Below are positions 40,536 through 53,015 of a stretch of DNA of 64,000 nt, in pieces; position 1 is the stretch's first letter; each line of letters starts with the position of its first letter. The stretch comes from Rhynchonema sp. JSB1_4 (lineage: Eukaryota; Nematoda; Chromadorea; Monhysterida; Xyalidae): contig JASAMV010003182.1 in assembly GCA_030248065.1 (NCBI GenBank), positions 31,156-95,155 on the forward strand. The letters are read 5' to 3'. The notes under the pieces were generated by a model. It was not told the origin of the DNA. It did not search any database and saw nothing but the letters and a program-made list of their open reading frames with translations. Position numbers and translations under genes: made by a program.

Positions 40536-40800
40536 ACGTATAGTCGTCTGGACGGACAATTTTGACTAATATACCCTTGAACGATGTTCGTCTCACGCAG
40601 TTATTGTGGGTAAATCAAGTAGTTCGTTACTTTCGAAACTTTCACCGCGCCCATTTGTGTCGTTCACATTTCAGTTCCGTCCGACGCTGTAAGATTACCA
40701 TTATTTAGCTCCATTTTGAAAATGTAATGCGTCCCATCTACAATTTGTACGTGTGCGTGACGATACTCCGCTGGTTGTTCTTTTGTTCCTTCAGTTTGGT

Positions 40801-41188
40801 ACCGGAGTTTTCCACTTAAGCCCGGGGCTATATGCGGAAATTGGTGGAAAATGGGACCAAAAAGAAAAGGCTTTAAGCGAAAAACTGTGTGTTTTTACCA
40901 TCGTTAATAGGTAGACCTTGGGGCAGCATTTTGTCATCTTGGTGTCATATTTTAATTTGATTATGAGGATTTTCATATAAACGGTAAAACAACGGTAAAG
41001 TGCGATGTTTTGGTCCATCATACACTAATTTGAACTATTTTGACAAGTTTACTGTTCGACGAAAAATCGATGGTCCAGAACAAAACAAATCCGATTAGAG
41101 CCCCGGGGTCTTTAAAGTGGAAAGTTTTCTGCTTAGAGCTCCCGCCGGGGGCTCTATTTAGAGGGGCGCTTTAAGTGGGAACTCCGGT
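40801..41188. mobile_element. inverted-repeat element with ACCGGAGTT ends, copy 1
   Basis: Left end ACCGGAGTTTTCCACTTAAG and right end complement ACCGGAGTTCCCACTTAAAG frame 388 bp with no coding sequence. A related pair of ends is at 52684-53015. Target duplication unclear. Confidence 0.6.
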
Positions 41189-41376
41189 GTGTAATTTCGA
41201 TTGTTCTGTCTGGAATTTCAAAGAGAGCCAGTTGCCGCACGTGGTAGGATTGTGCTTTGTCTGAATTTATTTTAGGGCTCAGAGCTGTGCCAACTTTGAA
41301 ACAGCTTACAAACGATGACCATAGTTGGACTACTTGTAGACTTGGAAGTCTGCAGGCGTTGACCCTGCAGTTCAAA

Positions 41377-41690
<314 letters not shown>

Positions 41691-43077
41691 CATTGTCATC
41701 AAGTCCAGGAAACGTCCTGGCGCTTGTTGAACTTCTGTTCATGTGCTGCACCGAATATAGTATCTAAAAACTTGAAAAATAACTTTTTGGCCAGTTCATG
41801 CGATTTGTGATCCGTTCTTGTTTTTTTTAATCCTCCCACATCCAGAAACCAAACTTTTTCGTAATACATAATACATAAAAATAACGTCAGGTTCTTTCAG
41901 GTGTTTGAACCGAACTTCAGTGTGGTACCTAATAAATAGTTTACTGCCAATAAAGGGATTGCACCCATCGACCAAACTCATACACATACACCAATGCTTC
42001 TGCAAGAATAAAGTGGTTTTTTTTGGAATCTGCAGACAGCAGGTATGGTAATTCCGAGTTTTTGGTGACTGTTTTTTTCGTTACAGTGACGTGAGACCAT
42101 ACTTATATTTTAGTTAACTTTTCACGTGTTAAACACATCAATAACAAGGACTTCATTTCCGCTTCCCCGTGTGATGCTAATGCCGCTGAGTTTATGCACT
42201 CAATTTTGCTAAACATGTAGCGTTCGTCCAAGGTCACTCAGTCAGTCACTCCAACCAACTTACTGTGTACTCATTCACCGTTAAAAATTTTCATTCAGTA
42301 TTTCTTGCAGATATCACCGGTTGCAAAAACACACGGCAACGCGCACAGGTCGCACAACCTTACCTGGTACATTTGTTTGAAGGGTAGGCGTGAGTAGAAA
42401 ACCGCCACGTTTGAACTTTTTTCTGACATTTACCAACATTTTCAGCATGTCATAACGCAACGTAAATATTTAAAATTTAGAAAGTAAAAAAGCGGGATAC
42501 AGTCCTCACGCGATCGACACTGGGATGCAATAAACCTTCAGGCGGACACGTGCGAGCACGAATGACCCTTAAGACGAATGAAGAACGCACAGATGCACAA
42601 GAATGTTGTTCAAATTTTTTCCAAAACGTTTTGGTAGAGATTTTCGGGCGCGCGAATAGCCTTCAGCGCTGGTTGCAAGCTCGGATGCCATCAATCACGG
42701 AGACGTTAAGAAATACTTTTGGAAAAGGAAATCACTCTTTGCCGAGAACGAATTTACACCCGAAATTTGCACACAGTGCTCTCAGTTAAAAAGATTGACA
42801 ACAATGTAACGCTACACCTGACTATATACCAAGAAATACCTGCATGATGAACCGGCAGTAGTACGCTGTGACTGACGCTCAGAAATGACATTCAGATTAT
42901 TATATGTATGAGTGTTTCATAAGAAGGCAGACAATGAAACGTGTAGGTGAACATGCACAAGTGTGGTAAGCATGCCGCATTGTGGCGTGAGCCCACAGGA
43001 GTAGAATAGTAATCAGTTGCTTTGGAGGGAGAAAATGAGAAAAAACAATGTATGTCACATACATACATATGAGAATT
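41691..43077. other. intergenic, no gene seen
   Basis: 1.4 kb between the TG repeat and paralogue B. Short open frames only; no splice-consistent exon. Confidence 0.4.
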
Positions 43078-44047
43078 TTATTTTTTCTTCATGTCATCGA
43101 ACTCGAACTGGTCGTATCCGGGACCTGTGCACGGCAGACCCAACATGCGCCAGCGGTAGCAGTCGAAACCGAGTTTCGGCCGGCAGTAGGTCCACTCGAG
43201 CACGTTGCGAACTCGACGTTCAACGATGCAGTGCTTCACCACAGCATCACAGTAGCAGCCGTGTTTGCTGCAAATACATGCACTATGCACCGATTTTTAA
43301 GGCTCTTCGGGGTTTGTAATGTTATTCGATTCATGTTTAAAATCTGCAAAAAAATAAATAAAGAATTTTAAAATTTCTTAAAATCTGCATCTATGTACAA
43401 AGTTCTGGTTATCGTTCTGACCATTATTCGTGTAACACACTCGGGTGATTAAGAACGACAATTTATTATCTTCACAATGTTCTTACAAGCCGTCGTTGTT
43501 AGAAATAATAGAAAATGTGTTACTACTATGATGATACAAAATATGCAGCGTGGTATAAGACCACGAGTGATTTGATGCAAATTATCATGCCGATTTCCTC
43601 ATTTTTTCAAAAAAAAGTATCAAGGGGTAAGTTCTCCAGGGGTATTAGAAGGCTAAAACTGTGATCTAGTACAAGTTGAAACGACTGCACTTACAGCCAA
43701 CTGAAGCTACGACGAAATGGCCAGCCGGGTGTCATGCAACAGCCCCATTGGTGTGGTGATCTGGTGTGGTCGCAAGACCGCAGATCGTATGGGTCGCATT
43801 GCTGCCTCAATTCGAAACCTGCAACGATTGTTTTTTTGCGATTTCTATACGTACCTAAACATCTGGTATCTCAATGTCTACATACAGTATGTCCTTGGGG
43901 TCACGAACTACTTTTTATAGCCATACCTTCTCGAACCCTGGCATAATCGATGCCGGCATCGTTTGGACCACCGAGTAAGAGATGTCCCTGGCCGTACACG
44001 GTGCACGCGAACGCACAAACCAGCGTGATCACGCTAATCGCTGACAT
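43078..44047 (-). CDS. secreted 10-cysteine protein, paralogue B
   Basis: Second member of the unnamed family: exons 43927-44047, 43695-43818 and 43078-43267, 144 residues. The signal peptide MSAISVITLVCAFACTVYG is close to that of paralogue A. Cysteine spacing is the same except that the last gap is nine residues, not ten (CYRWRMLGLPC). Shared blocks: QCDPYDLRSCDH, SPHQWGCCMTP, KHGCYCD, LEWTYCRPKLGFDC, GPGYDQFEFDDMK. The middle exon is 124 nt in all three paralogues. The stop codon overlaps an AATAAA on the coding strand, which might also serve as the polyadenylation signal. Intron 2 (43268-43694) is longer than in paralogue A. Confidence 0.85.
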
Positions 44048-45473
44048 GTTGCTATTTTTTTCGATGAAATCTGCCAGCGGCGGTCCGGATCACGCGCTCT
44101 GCAATGCTACTGAATTACTGGACGATGAAGTTTGAATGTGAACGTGAATCTGTCACTGATGCAAGTATCGTGTTCAAGGGTAGGTATGTGTGATGGTGTG
44201 AGTATCAAAATAGTTTTAACTACTTCGCCAAGGCCGCCCGTGCAGTTTTTAATGTTCGTGTCGCTTCATGAACAAGTACATCAACCTACTAAATTACCGC
44301 CACCGTCGGAAAACCGGAAAACGGCGTTGCTATTGATAGCACCGCACTCCCCGCCACACGGTATCAGACATCAGGATCGGGGGCCGTTCACAAAAATGTG
44401 TCCCTTGTGCACATAGTCAGGGGAAGCCGAACCGAACGGAACCTGGTCGAACTTTATTTTGAATGACCTGGCGTTACTTTGGATCGTTTCTTGTGACGAA
44501 TTGTGTTAATTTCTCTCGGTGTGCATTCTGAAGTGTATCATGGCTGTTTAGTTGCGTGTATTGATGCTCTTCAACGTTTATCGAATTACCTGTCAGTAAG
44601 TGGTGCTGTGATATGTTCTTCGACATCCGTAAATTAATGGGGCACTTGAAGAGAGCAAAAACACTGCCACTGTCCTTGACGGCAGACGCGTGAAATGAAA
44701 AAAACTATACCCTTGAACGCCCTTGTCTAGGCAGCGCTATTGACAGTTTTACGTTCACGGCGGGAACTGTCCCACGCGCGCAAACTTGTTTCAATTAATC
44801 AACCCTTCTTATTTAGGTTTTTATTACCGGAAAATAACGTTAGAGACAAGCTGTCTCTGATGGGTAACGACTACGACCAGAAAAAAATGGCGTGATGTGG
44901 GTAGGCAGCATAAACACCCTTCTTTTATGGCTGCTCCTTTCCCGCAATCCGTCCTCGTAAACGTACGGAGTTTTATAAAGTCGTCTCTAAAGAGAGCCCT
45001 CCGAAACGTTTCCAAATGAACTCCCCTGCGCTGTAATTATCCGGTAAAAAGTTTTCCAAAAATATCAATAAAAACATCAATTTTCTAGGCACAAAGGCCT
45101 AGGTTTACTTAAAATTGCCAACCCTCATCATAGTTGTTTCATTATGCTGTCTATTGTAAGCTAAGAAACGTTGCATCGATCTGCACGGTCGACTCGCGAC
45201 CTGTTGCCTACAGGCTGTAGGACACAATTCCACCCCCGTTCGCACAGGGCAACTCGTCGTCAGCCGCATTCATCGTCGTCGTGCACAAACATTTCGTCAA
45301 TGGTGATGACAGCGTCGTTGGACGCTACATACATAGATGCAGGTGCTGAGTTCACAATCAGTGGCCATTATTCCAGAAGAACTGTCTGTTCGGTCATATC
45401 TGACAACCGCCTACAAGTTTGGTTGCACACGTCAACACGGCACTATGTGTACATGCACATGCACTGCCAACAG
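44048..45473. other. intergenic, no gene seen
   Basis: 1.4 kb upstream of paralogue B. No exon or clear repeat recognised. Confidence 0.4.
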
Positions 45474-46086
45474 GGCTCGAACGCAATCCCGATCCCGATA
45501 CGGGAATCCCGATCCGGAGAACTTCAATCCAGACAAAATTTCGTCCCGAAATCTCGATCCCGATTAATTCTCCGGATCCCGATCCCGATCCGGCATTCTT
45601 AACGGGATTATAGAATTGCTAAAAGTTAGCGTTAAATCATTTTTGTGTAGCACAGAAACAAGTAAAGGCAAACTACACCAACACGAGCCCGATTTCGAAG
45701 GTGGTGTGCATTCAAAACGAATAGAAAGAGAAAATCATCATGCTCCACTTTGTATTCTTCAACGTGTAACATTTCCCAAATCAGCAGCCACGTATGAATG
45801 TTTCACTATTCTGTCAGCTGCGAAATCGGGCTCGTGTTGGTGTAGTTTGCCTATACATGACAACAGGAATGTGAAAGAAAAATGGTGGAGTTTCATACCA
45901 TTTGGCGTTATACTCCTGGTGTTTTGTAGCCCTACTACGGGGTGTAAAAATAAGCCGCTTTGGTAGTGGGAGTCGTATGGTGCCAAAAACTGTACTCCCG
46001 ATCTCGATCCCGATTATCAATCCCGATCCGGAAAATTTCAACTTCGTTACGAAATCCCGATCCCGATAAACAATCACGTTCGAGCA
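45474..46086. mobile_element. foldback element rich in GATCCCGATC
   Basis: Outer ends GCTCGAACG (45475) and CGTTCGAGC (to 46085) are inverted. Both sides carry runs of ATCCCGATCC. An inner perfect 32-bp inverted repeat (45666-45697 and 45821-45852; AGGCAAACTACACCAACACG..) encloses about 120 bp. No transposase frame; open frames through it read repetitive Pro-Ile-Arg and are not convincing. Confidence 0.65.
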
Positions 46087-46654
46087 CTAATCACCACGCA
46101 TCTATGCGCCAAACAACATGACTTGCATGTTTCCGCAATTGAACCTCTCTCGCGACCTCAAGTTCAAGTCGACCGCATCGCCGCTTCCGTCTTCGTGTGT
46201 GATATTTCTGTTACTCCCGTTCCGATATTTTTGTTACTTCCGAGTGTTTTGTCATCCCAGCGCCTAACTGGTTTAAAGAAACGAACGTTGCAAAAAGTGC
46301 CAAGCACATAGTCATCGTACTCAAATGTTTTTGTTGTGTAACATAACAAGCGTCATTGTTTCTCGCTCATTACATGCCATCAAAATCAATGACCAATGCC
46401 CGTTATGCTCGTCAGGTCAACCCGTATTAGTACGAAGTCAATGGCGTTACAAGACCTATAGTTTTGCCAATTCGTATCAGCTTACGGTTGTTGTCCGTTT
46501 TAAGTTGTTGCTTCAGGTGGCAATAAGTATACATAGTATTATTTGTTCAATACTCACACACAAACAAATTGCTTTCATGGCTCAAAACCGAAAGAGTTAA
46601 GTGGCCATAAAAAGTTTATTGAGAACAAAGATGCGCACTGTGGTTTAGGTTGTA

Positions 46655-46888
46655 TAGTAAATTTCCAAATTTGCTGCCGCACAGTAAAGTACGCCCCATA
46701 GTTAATGTCAGGTTCTAAACCCGAAAATCAGCTTGTGAAACATTCGGACAGCCAACACACACGCAGCTTGCCAGCCAGCCAGGCAGCTGCGCGCAATGTT
46801 TCAGAACCGCGCATGGTTAGCGTTCGGGTTTATAACTTGACATTAACTATGGGGCGTACTGTGCGGCAGCAAATTTGGAAATTTACTA
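46655..46888. mobile_element. 234-bp MITE with TA duplication
   Basis: Terminal inverted repeats of about 70 bp: TAGTAAATTTCCAAATTTGC at 46655 and its complement ending at 46888, continuing TGCCGCACAGT..GTTAATGTCA. TA flanks both ends (46653-46654, 46889-46890). The left arm has a 4-bp insertion relative to the right. The structure would transcribe as a long hairpin. Confidence 0.82.
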
Positions 46889-48121
46889 TACCTATACATG
46901 TACTAGGTGGAGTGGGCACGTGAATTCATTTCGAAAACCGATTGGTGTGTACGGCATGTGCATTATGCTCTGCCTGAGGTCAACGTGTTTGGGGAAAAAC
47001 AGGTGACAATAAAATTAGTTGACTTTTTACATTTTACACGTTAGACATTAAAATTAACATCACATTTCCGTTATATCACATAATAGCTGACACGTTGAAG
47101 AGTTTCACACCCGATATGATTTTACAACTCAGGTTTTTGTGACTTTACAACGTGGATGATGATCAAAGCTATTACATACAGTACTGATGATTTCTGATAA
47201 AAGTCACTAGTTATAAAAACCAAACACAGAAATGTACGTATTGTAAAGGTGTGAGGATACAACGTTGTACCAGTGTGCATTTTCAGTGTCTTTTAATACT
47301 TTGTAATTGAGTACTATGTTTTTGTTTTGGTATCCTTGTTCAAGTAATTTGAACGATGCGCATCATCACTTCATCACTTATTAAGCTGATACTAACTTTG
47401 CTTGATAATAGCAGGCCACAACGCATAACCATTTATATACATTTTTTATTCGTTTTTTTTAATTTTGTTTGACATTAATGCTCTGTGTGTAATGGTGATT
47501 TATGAAAACAAACAAAACACAATGCCAACGCGAACGACGCAGACGAATAACTACGCCCGGTCTATTTTACGTCGTGCGCATGGATCTTCGGAACGAAAAA
47601 AATCACACGAACAATAAGCAATGTTTGCAATGGTGTTCTGGACTAAACGATTCGCAGAGATTATTATTTTATGCACTGAACGGCCTTCGGCGCTGCTAGC
47701 AATCTGGGAGCACAAACGGATCAGAGAAATAAACACTCCTGATGACTTCAGCCGATTCCCAGTTTGCACGCAACGCGAGAAAAAAGATTTGATTTACAAA
47801 AATAAAGATGCCAAAATTGACTATATTCGCATGGGTATGAACCGGCAGTGCAATATGACTGACGCTACCAAATACACATTTGAGTGAGTGCTCCCTGACC
47901 GAAGACAGTAGCTTTGGAAACTGGTCTGAATATGCACATTTGGTCCTCATAAAATGAGAAGCAGCGCAACACTTCAAAGAGCCAACCACAATAAAGAATC
48001 TACGGTAATACGTGCGTAATCACTACTATAGTAAGTTTACGTACTTGGCACTTAGAAGCAATAGAAGGGCGTTCACTGGCAACTATGGTATCAGAGAGCA
48101 GCAGACAGTCGACGAGCGAAT
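46889..48121. other. intergenic, no gene seen
   Basis: 1.2 kb between the MITE and paralogue C. Overlapping short open frames at 47500-47990 have no family or splice support. Confidence 0.4.
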
Positions 48122-48778
48122 TTACTTTCTCTTGAAATCGTCGAACTCAAATTCGTCATGTCCGGGTCCGCGGCACTCACCGCCCTGCTCCCAAAAGTTA
48201 TAATGGCAGTCGAAGCCGTTCTTCGGTCGGCAGTAGGTCCACTCGAGTCGGTTCCGTACGCGTCGTTCGATAATGCAGTGCTTCACCACCGAGTCGCAGT
48301 AGCAGCCGTGTTTCCTGGATTGGGAAAATCGAATAATTCATTAAAGAAGATGCCGTTTGATACCGATTTTAAAAAAATACCCGAAAAAATGACGATGAAA
48401 ACATGAACACTGACATCCAGCTGAAGCTGCGACGCCACGGCCATCCGTGCCACATGCAACAGCCCCATTCGTGTGGTGACCTGGTGTGGTCACACGATCG
48501 GAAGTCGTATGGGTCGCATTCCTGTTTCAGTTCGAAACCTGCACGAAAACTATATGAAAATCAGTCTGAAAAGGGTGTAAAACTGTTTCAGTTCGAAACC
48601 TGCAAAACTAATTTTTTGATTAAATTGGCAGCGACGTAGTAGTAGCCGAACCCCAACCTTCAGATACTCTGGCATAATTCACTCCGGCATCGTTTGCACC
48701 CCCGAGCACCGTGGCAGCCTGACCGTACGCGGTGTACACGAACGCACAAAGCACCGTGATTACGGCAATCACTGACAT
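48122..48778 (-). CDS. secreted 10-cysteine protein, paralogue C
   Basis: Third member of the unnamed family: exons 48658-48778, 48415-48538 and 48122-48314, 145 residues. The signal peptide is MSVIAVITVLCAFVYTAYG. Ten cysteines with the spacing of paralogue A. Blocks ECDPYDFRSCDH, SPHEWGCCMWHGWPWRRSF, KHGCYCD and RLEWTYCRPKNGFDC are conserved; the C-terminal end GPGHDEFEFDDFKRK varies most. Intron 1 repeats a stretch of exon 2: CAGTTCGAAACCTGCA occurs at 48527 and again near 48589, suggesting a small local duplication around the acceptor. All three paralogues lie on the same strand but are 3 to 4 kb apart, so they are not an operon. Confidence 0.85.
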
Positions 48779-51282
48779 GTTTCGCCTAATTTCTCTTTCT
48801 GTATTGGCAATTCTCGATTTTGTCAGTGGTCAGATTTGTGTTTGTATCACCTGAAAGTAAATTTTGAGATGAAACATGAATTAAACCAGTTTTAAATGGG
48901 GACATGACAATGTCACTCAGTTATAGTCATCGTCAAAGGGCATGCTAATCAAATTTGACAATTGTTACGCATCTGCCTGCCAAAAATTGCTCCGTTCCCA
49001 GGTTATAGTATCGTTACGCTAATTTACCACCACAGTGGAAGACATTACGGCTGATGCTTATCATGATCATGAACAGCTCTAAAACGTAGAGGCTGCATGG
49101 CATGTGCAAATTGTTGTTGTTAACGTGAATGGCCATGATGCACATGCCAATGCAATCACGAGAAATTAGCAGGTGCATGATAACATTCCATCACTGTGAA
49201 ATTATCCATCTTCTTTGAAAGTGTGTACAACTTATGACAAGTGAACATGAAAAAATGCGAACTGAAACTTATTCACATATTTAGAAACTGAAACTCGTTG
49301 CTTCTTCTTCTTGGAAGTTAGCAAACGAATGAGCAACAGCGCAGCTCCTGACTTGAGGCAAAAATGAAAGCGCCGGTGTTTCGGAGAGCGGTCGAATAAT
49401 TTTTTCATAATTTCCTTTGACGCTCACACAATACGGATTCACTGCAGCACAGCTGGCATACGCTGCACATTTTTCAATTTCGAAGCCCTTTATTTGCGAT
49501 GGCGTGAGCTTAAACGACCAGCCGTTTCTCTTTGTCCTTCGCATGGTTGGATGGACTGATGAATGTTCTTTGAACAATTAAGACAAAATCTAGTTAGTGT
49601 TGCACCGGCGCCGAGACTGTGCAGCGTGCGGTCGTTAGGTCGAACACACCAAACAAGTTAACTGAATTTTAAACAGAAACAACCCTGTCAGAGTCCGGCG
49701 TTTGTAAAAAAAATCGAGAAACTACGGTATACGGTTGATGCCGTTTTCTGGAGCAATTACAAACAGGTAATAACTAACTACTATGTGAGCGAACAGAGGA
49801 GGCATGAACTTTTTTCTAGAAACGCGCTAATAACGGGAATTGCACGTCTTGTACCAAGGCAGCTAAATTCCATACAACGAAATCAAAACAATGAGTAGTT
49901 GCTGGAATTTTTCGCGTTTTTCATCATACGGACCATTTGAGGCCGGTAGTGTTCACAAACGACTTTCTCGGAAACCTGTTTGCACAACATTTGAGATGGT
50001 GCATGAAGGACTGCCTGGGGATTCCGGTTTATGCCCCTTCACTAACGAGAAGCCACGAATGGGGTTTCATCGAACGATTACCGAACAGGCATTTTATCCG
50101 CAATTCCTGTCTGATCACATATGGAGTGCCAATACAACGCTGCAATAGTTGTTTTGTTCAAGCTCAAAATTAGAAACAATAAGCAAAATGGGGGCCGAAA
50201 TTGGACTTCTACGGCACACGACTAAACATCGCGTGAGCGAAGTGTAACATCGCAGGTTACTTCTCTCCGGCCTAAAATAGTGAGTCGTGTGACAGCTGTA
50301 TAGATGATAATAACGAGCGCGCATTATTTCAACCTTACACGAGTGAACAAACAGTAGTTTTCAGTGAACACGCCAGTTTGTAAGCAACGGCGGACTTTTT
50401 GCAACCGTTATTTGCGTGCCCAATTGTTCTGACCTAACAACGCACGTCAGTCAGCAATTACGAGCAGTATGAACTTGGCTGGCATCGACTGGCGGTGTCA
50501 AGCTTACAATGCCTGATGCACACGCGAGCGTCACAGGACTGATGTTTCACGGCCGATTCGTGTGTAAAGGGATGTTCTACCATGAGTGAGCGTATGAGAG
50601 GTTTGACTGATATAGTACATAGCTGTAGGTAAAGCCTGTAAGCTTAAGCCTTGCCCAAGACTGAAGCCAAAGCCTGAAGATACCACTTTTCCTCAATTTT
50701 TATGCCCATATAAACATGGCCTGCTCAAACGCAAGTCGCCATGCCGGCAACCTTGCATACCCTGTCCTGATGTTTTGAGAATAAGCACTTCAATTGGGCA
50801 ATAAAATTAGGCCAATCAAAAGCGTGCGACATTCATTGAGTCATCTGACATTTATTAGCCAATTCGGTTATTAATCAATCTCGACTGGGCGAGAAAAAGA
50901 CTGCAATTATAATGTCATAATTTATAGCAAAAGCAATTTCATATATTGTTCGCTAACCAGACGGAAATAGGCCAATCAAAGCAGCAAACAGTGGGAAAAG
51001 ATACGCAACAACAGAAAAAGTGCTCAAACAGAATTCTAGTCGATAGCTGCTTAATAAAGCATACTTAGTGCTCCAGGCGGTGCATTCTGGTCAACATTCT
51101 GTCAATAGTCAATATTGTTTCCTGGAACACTGTCAATTGACAAAGGAGAATGTTTTTTTTCTCCAACACAGTGTTCCAGGAGGTTCATCTGGTCAAGTTG
51201 GTCTTGGCGTCGTATGGCAACTCAGCCCTTGCTGAGTACAGTTAGCCCACTCCGTGAAACGTGTCTAAAGTTCTGTACAGTC
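48779..51282. other. 2.5-kb intergenic stretch, no confident gene
   Basis: No splice-consistent exon recognised. A 99-codon single-exon frame on the minus strand (49281-49577) has four cysteines and no signal peptide; it may be chance. Near 50632-50690 a short tract rich in AAGCCT resembles the degenerate telomere-like tracts further right. Confidence 0.4.
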
Positions 51283-51484
51283 GGGTGGAATTCTCGAAAC
51301 GTTGTAAGAATTGGGCGTAGAGTTCGGCGTAAAGCTCTATCAGTGTAAACATGAAACATTGCCTGCTACTAACGTCGAATGTTCCAAGTTTATACCGAGC
51401 TCTTTCAGGCCGAGGTTTCGACCGGAGTTACACCGGCACTTGCATCTAACTCTTGTTTACACCGCCGTTTCCAAAATTCTAGCC
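51283..51484. repeat. foldback element, copy 2
   Basis: Starts GGGTGGAATTCTCGAAACG and ends with an inverted, diverged copy; the centre GAAACATTGCCTG matches copy 1 at 37434-37659, as do the GTAAAGCTC-type arms. Confidence 0.65.
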
Positions 51485-52683
51485 ATTAACAAGTATGCCC
51501 AGCAGCATGGTTTGCACAAGATCGGGAATCGGCTCGTTCTTGAAAAACACGCCATAAATGGCATAATCTATGTTTCTATTGCAAACACATCCTACATTCA
51601 TATGGTAAATCACAAGAGAGTGCATTACGAATGAGATTAGCTCAGAAGTCTTGTCCTTGTGTGACAAACCGTAAAGGTAACAAGAACTTCTACCAATCTT
51701 GATTCTAAACATCGCCTAAAGGCAATGCCAAATACTTTCCATTCTCCAAGGGAAGAAGCGCGGAGCACCAGAGAGCACTTCAGACAATGACTGATGAAAT
51801 CAGAAAAGCATCATGTTAAGAAAGCGAAGTTTTAAGAGGCGACGCGGCCAAAAAACCGAAAGTGCGAACATCACAGCATGTCGAATGACCCCGTCGTGCC
51901 GATGGGTCTACAACCGGTCAGCGCGAGCGTTGTTTGGGCGTATCAAACGATGTTGCGCTTCGTTGTCACAACCGAACACGTCGGCTTTTTTTATCCGATC
52001 GCCGATTCGGGGTCAAAAACGCCAAATAGCACGCGCTGCTTACGAGGTCATATAATATCAGAGCGTGCTGTACTATACTTCCGTTACGTTTCTGCTCTTA
52101 CGCGGGTGTGCGATTCCATGTTATTACCTTTCGCCGAAAACAATGAGTGTGCGCGCTGGCGTTTTTCTGAACCTTTCTCAAATTATATATTTATGGGTGT
52201 TGTAATGTACAATTCTACACGACTGTGTTTCACTTCACGCGTTCACTGCGTGACTGAAAAAACAATGCATACACGCGCGTTACGTGATTACTGTGCACGT
52301 GCCATGAATGATCAAAAAACAGTGAAAAGGTCAGCGCATGATAAGTTGCTTTCTGTTAAAGTGATTAAATTCGCCTCACGTAGCGAGCGCAAACTTTTAT
52401 TTTCGGGTCATCTGGAAAAGATGAGTTGACAGATTGTTAAATTTTTACGCCAGCCAAACAAAACGGAGTGTGACTTTTTTGAAGTTCGATAGCCTCTCAG
52501 ATGTTTTCATGAGATAGCGCATCGCATATTTTAAAAGCAGCTACAGTATATATGTATGGCAATGGTAAAACAGTTTTTAACTGAGGTCATTTCGCTGACT
52601 TACACGTTTTTCCCACCGTCGGTTTACGGCTGTGGAAGCACAAAAGGGTGAGAGAGTGTCTGCTTTTTAAATACCATGCCAGG
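51485..52683. other. intergenic; one long open frame of doubtful meaning
   Basis: An open frame of 183 codons (51878-52429, +) has no recognisable domain, signal or flanking splice structure. An open frame of this length is expected about once by chance in six frames of 64 kb. Confidence 0.35.
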
Positions 52684-53015
52684 TACCGGAGTTTTCCTGT
52701 TACAACCCCTGGGCTCCAGGTGGGAAAGAAAATTATTTATTCCCAAATAGATCCCCATGTAAAACTTTTTATGCTTTTCGAATATGGTTCATAACTGATT
52801 GCAATGCAACACGTTTTTGTGTCGTATAATTATACTTGGTATAGACTGTCTACGTGCAAGAAAAGCAAAACATTTTGACCACAAGGTACGGATTACGGAA
52901 AACAGCTCGTTTCGTCCCTTTTTATCGGTAATTTTGAACAACAAGCTTTGCACCTGAACGAAAAAATTCCAAATATAGCCACACCGGAGGGGGCTGTAAC
53001 CGGAAAACTCAGTTA
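52684..53015. mobile_element. inverted-repeat element with CCGGAGTTTTCC ends, copy 2
   Basis: TA-flanked ends: CCGGAGTTTTCCTGTTACAA on the left and complement ACTGAGTTTTCCGGTTACAG on the right, about 330 bp apart. Related at the ends to 40801-41188. Non-coding. Confidence 0.6.

Noticed and set aside
45171..45602. 143-codon open frame
   Set aside because: Half of it is GATCCCGATC repeat; the rest has no recognisable feature.
49281..49577. 99-codon single-exon frame on the minus strand
   Set aside because: No family, no signal peptide and length within chance expectation.
51878..52429. 183-codon open frame on the plus strand
   Set aside because: No domain, signal or splice context; about one open frame of this length is expected by chance in 64 kb.
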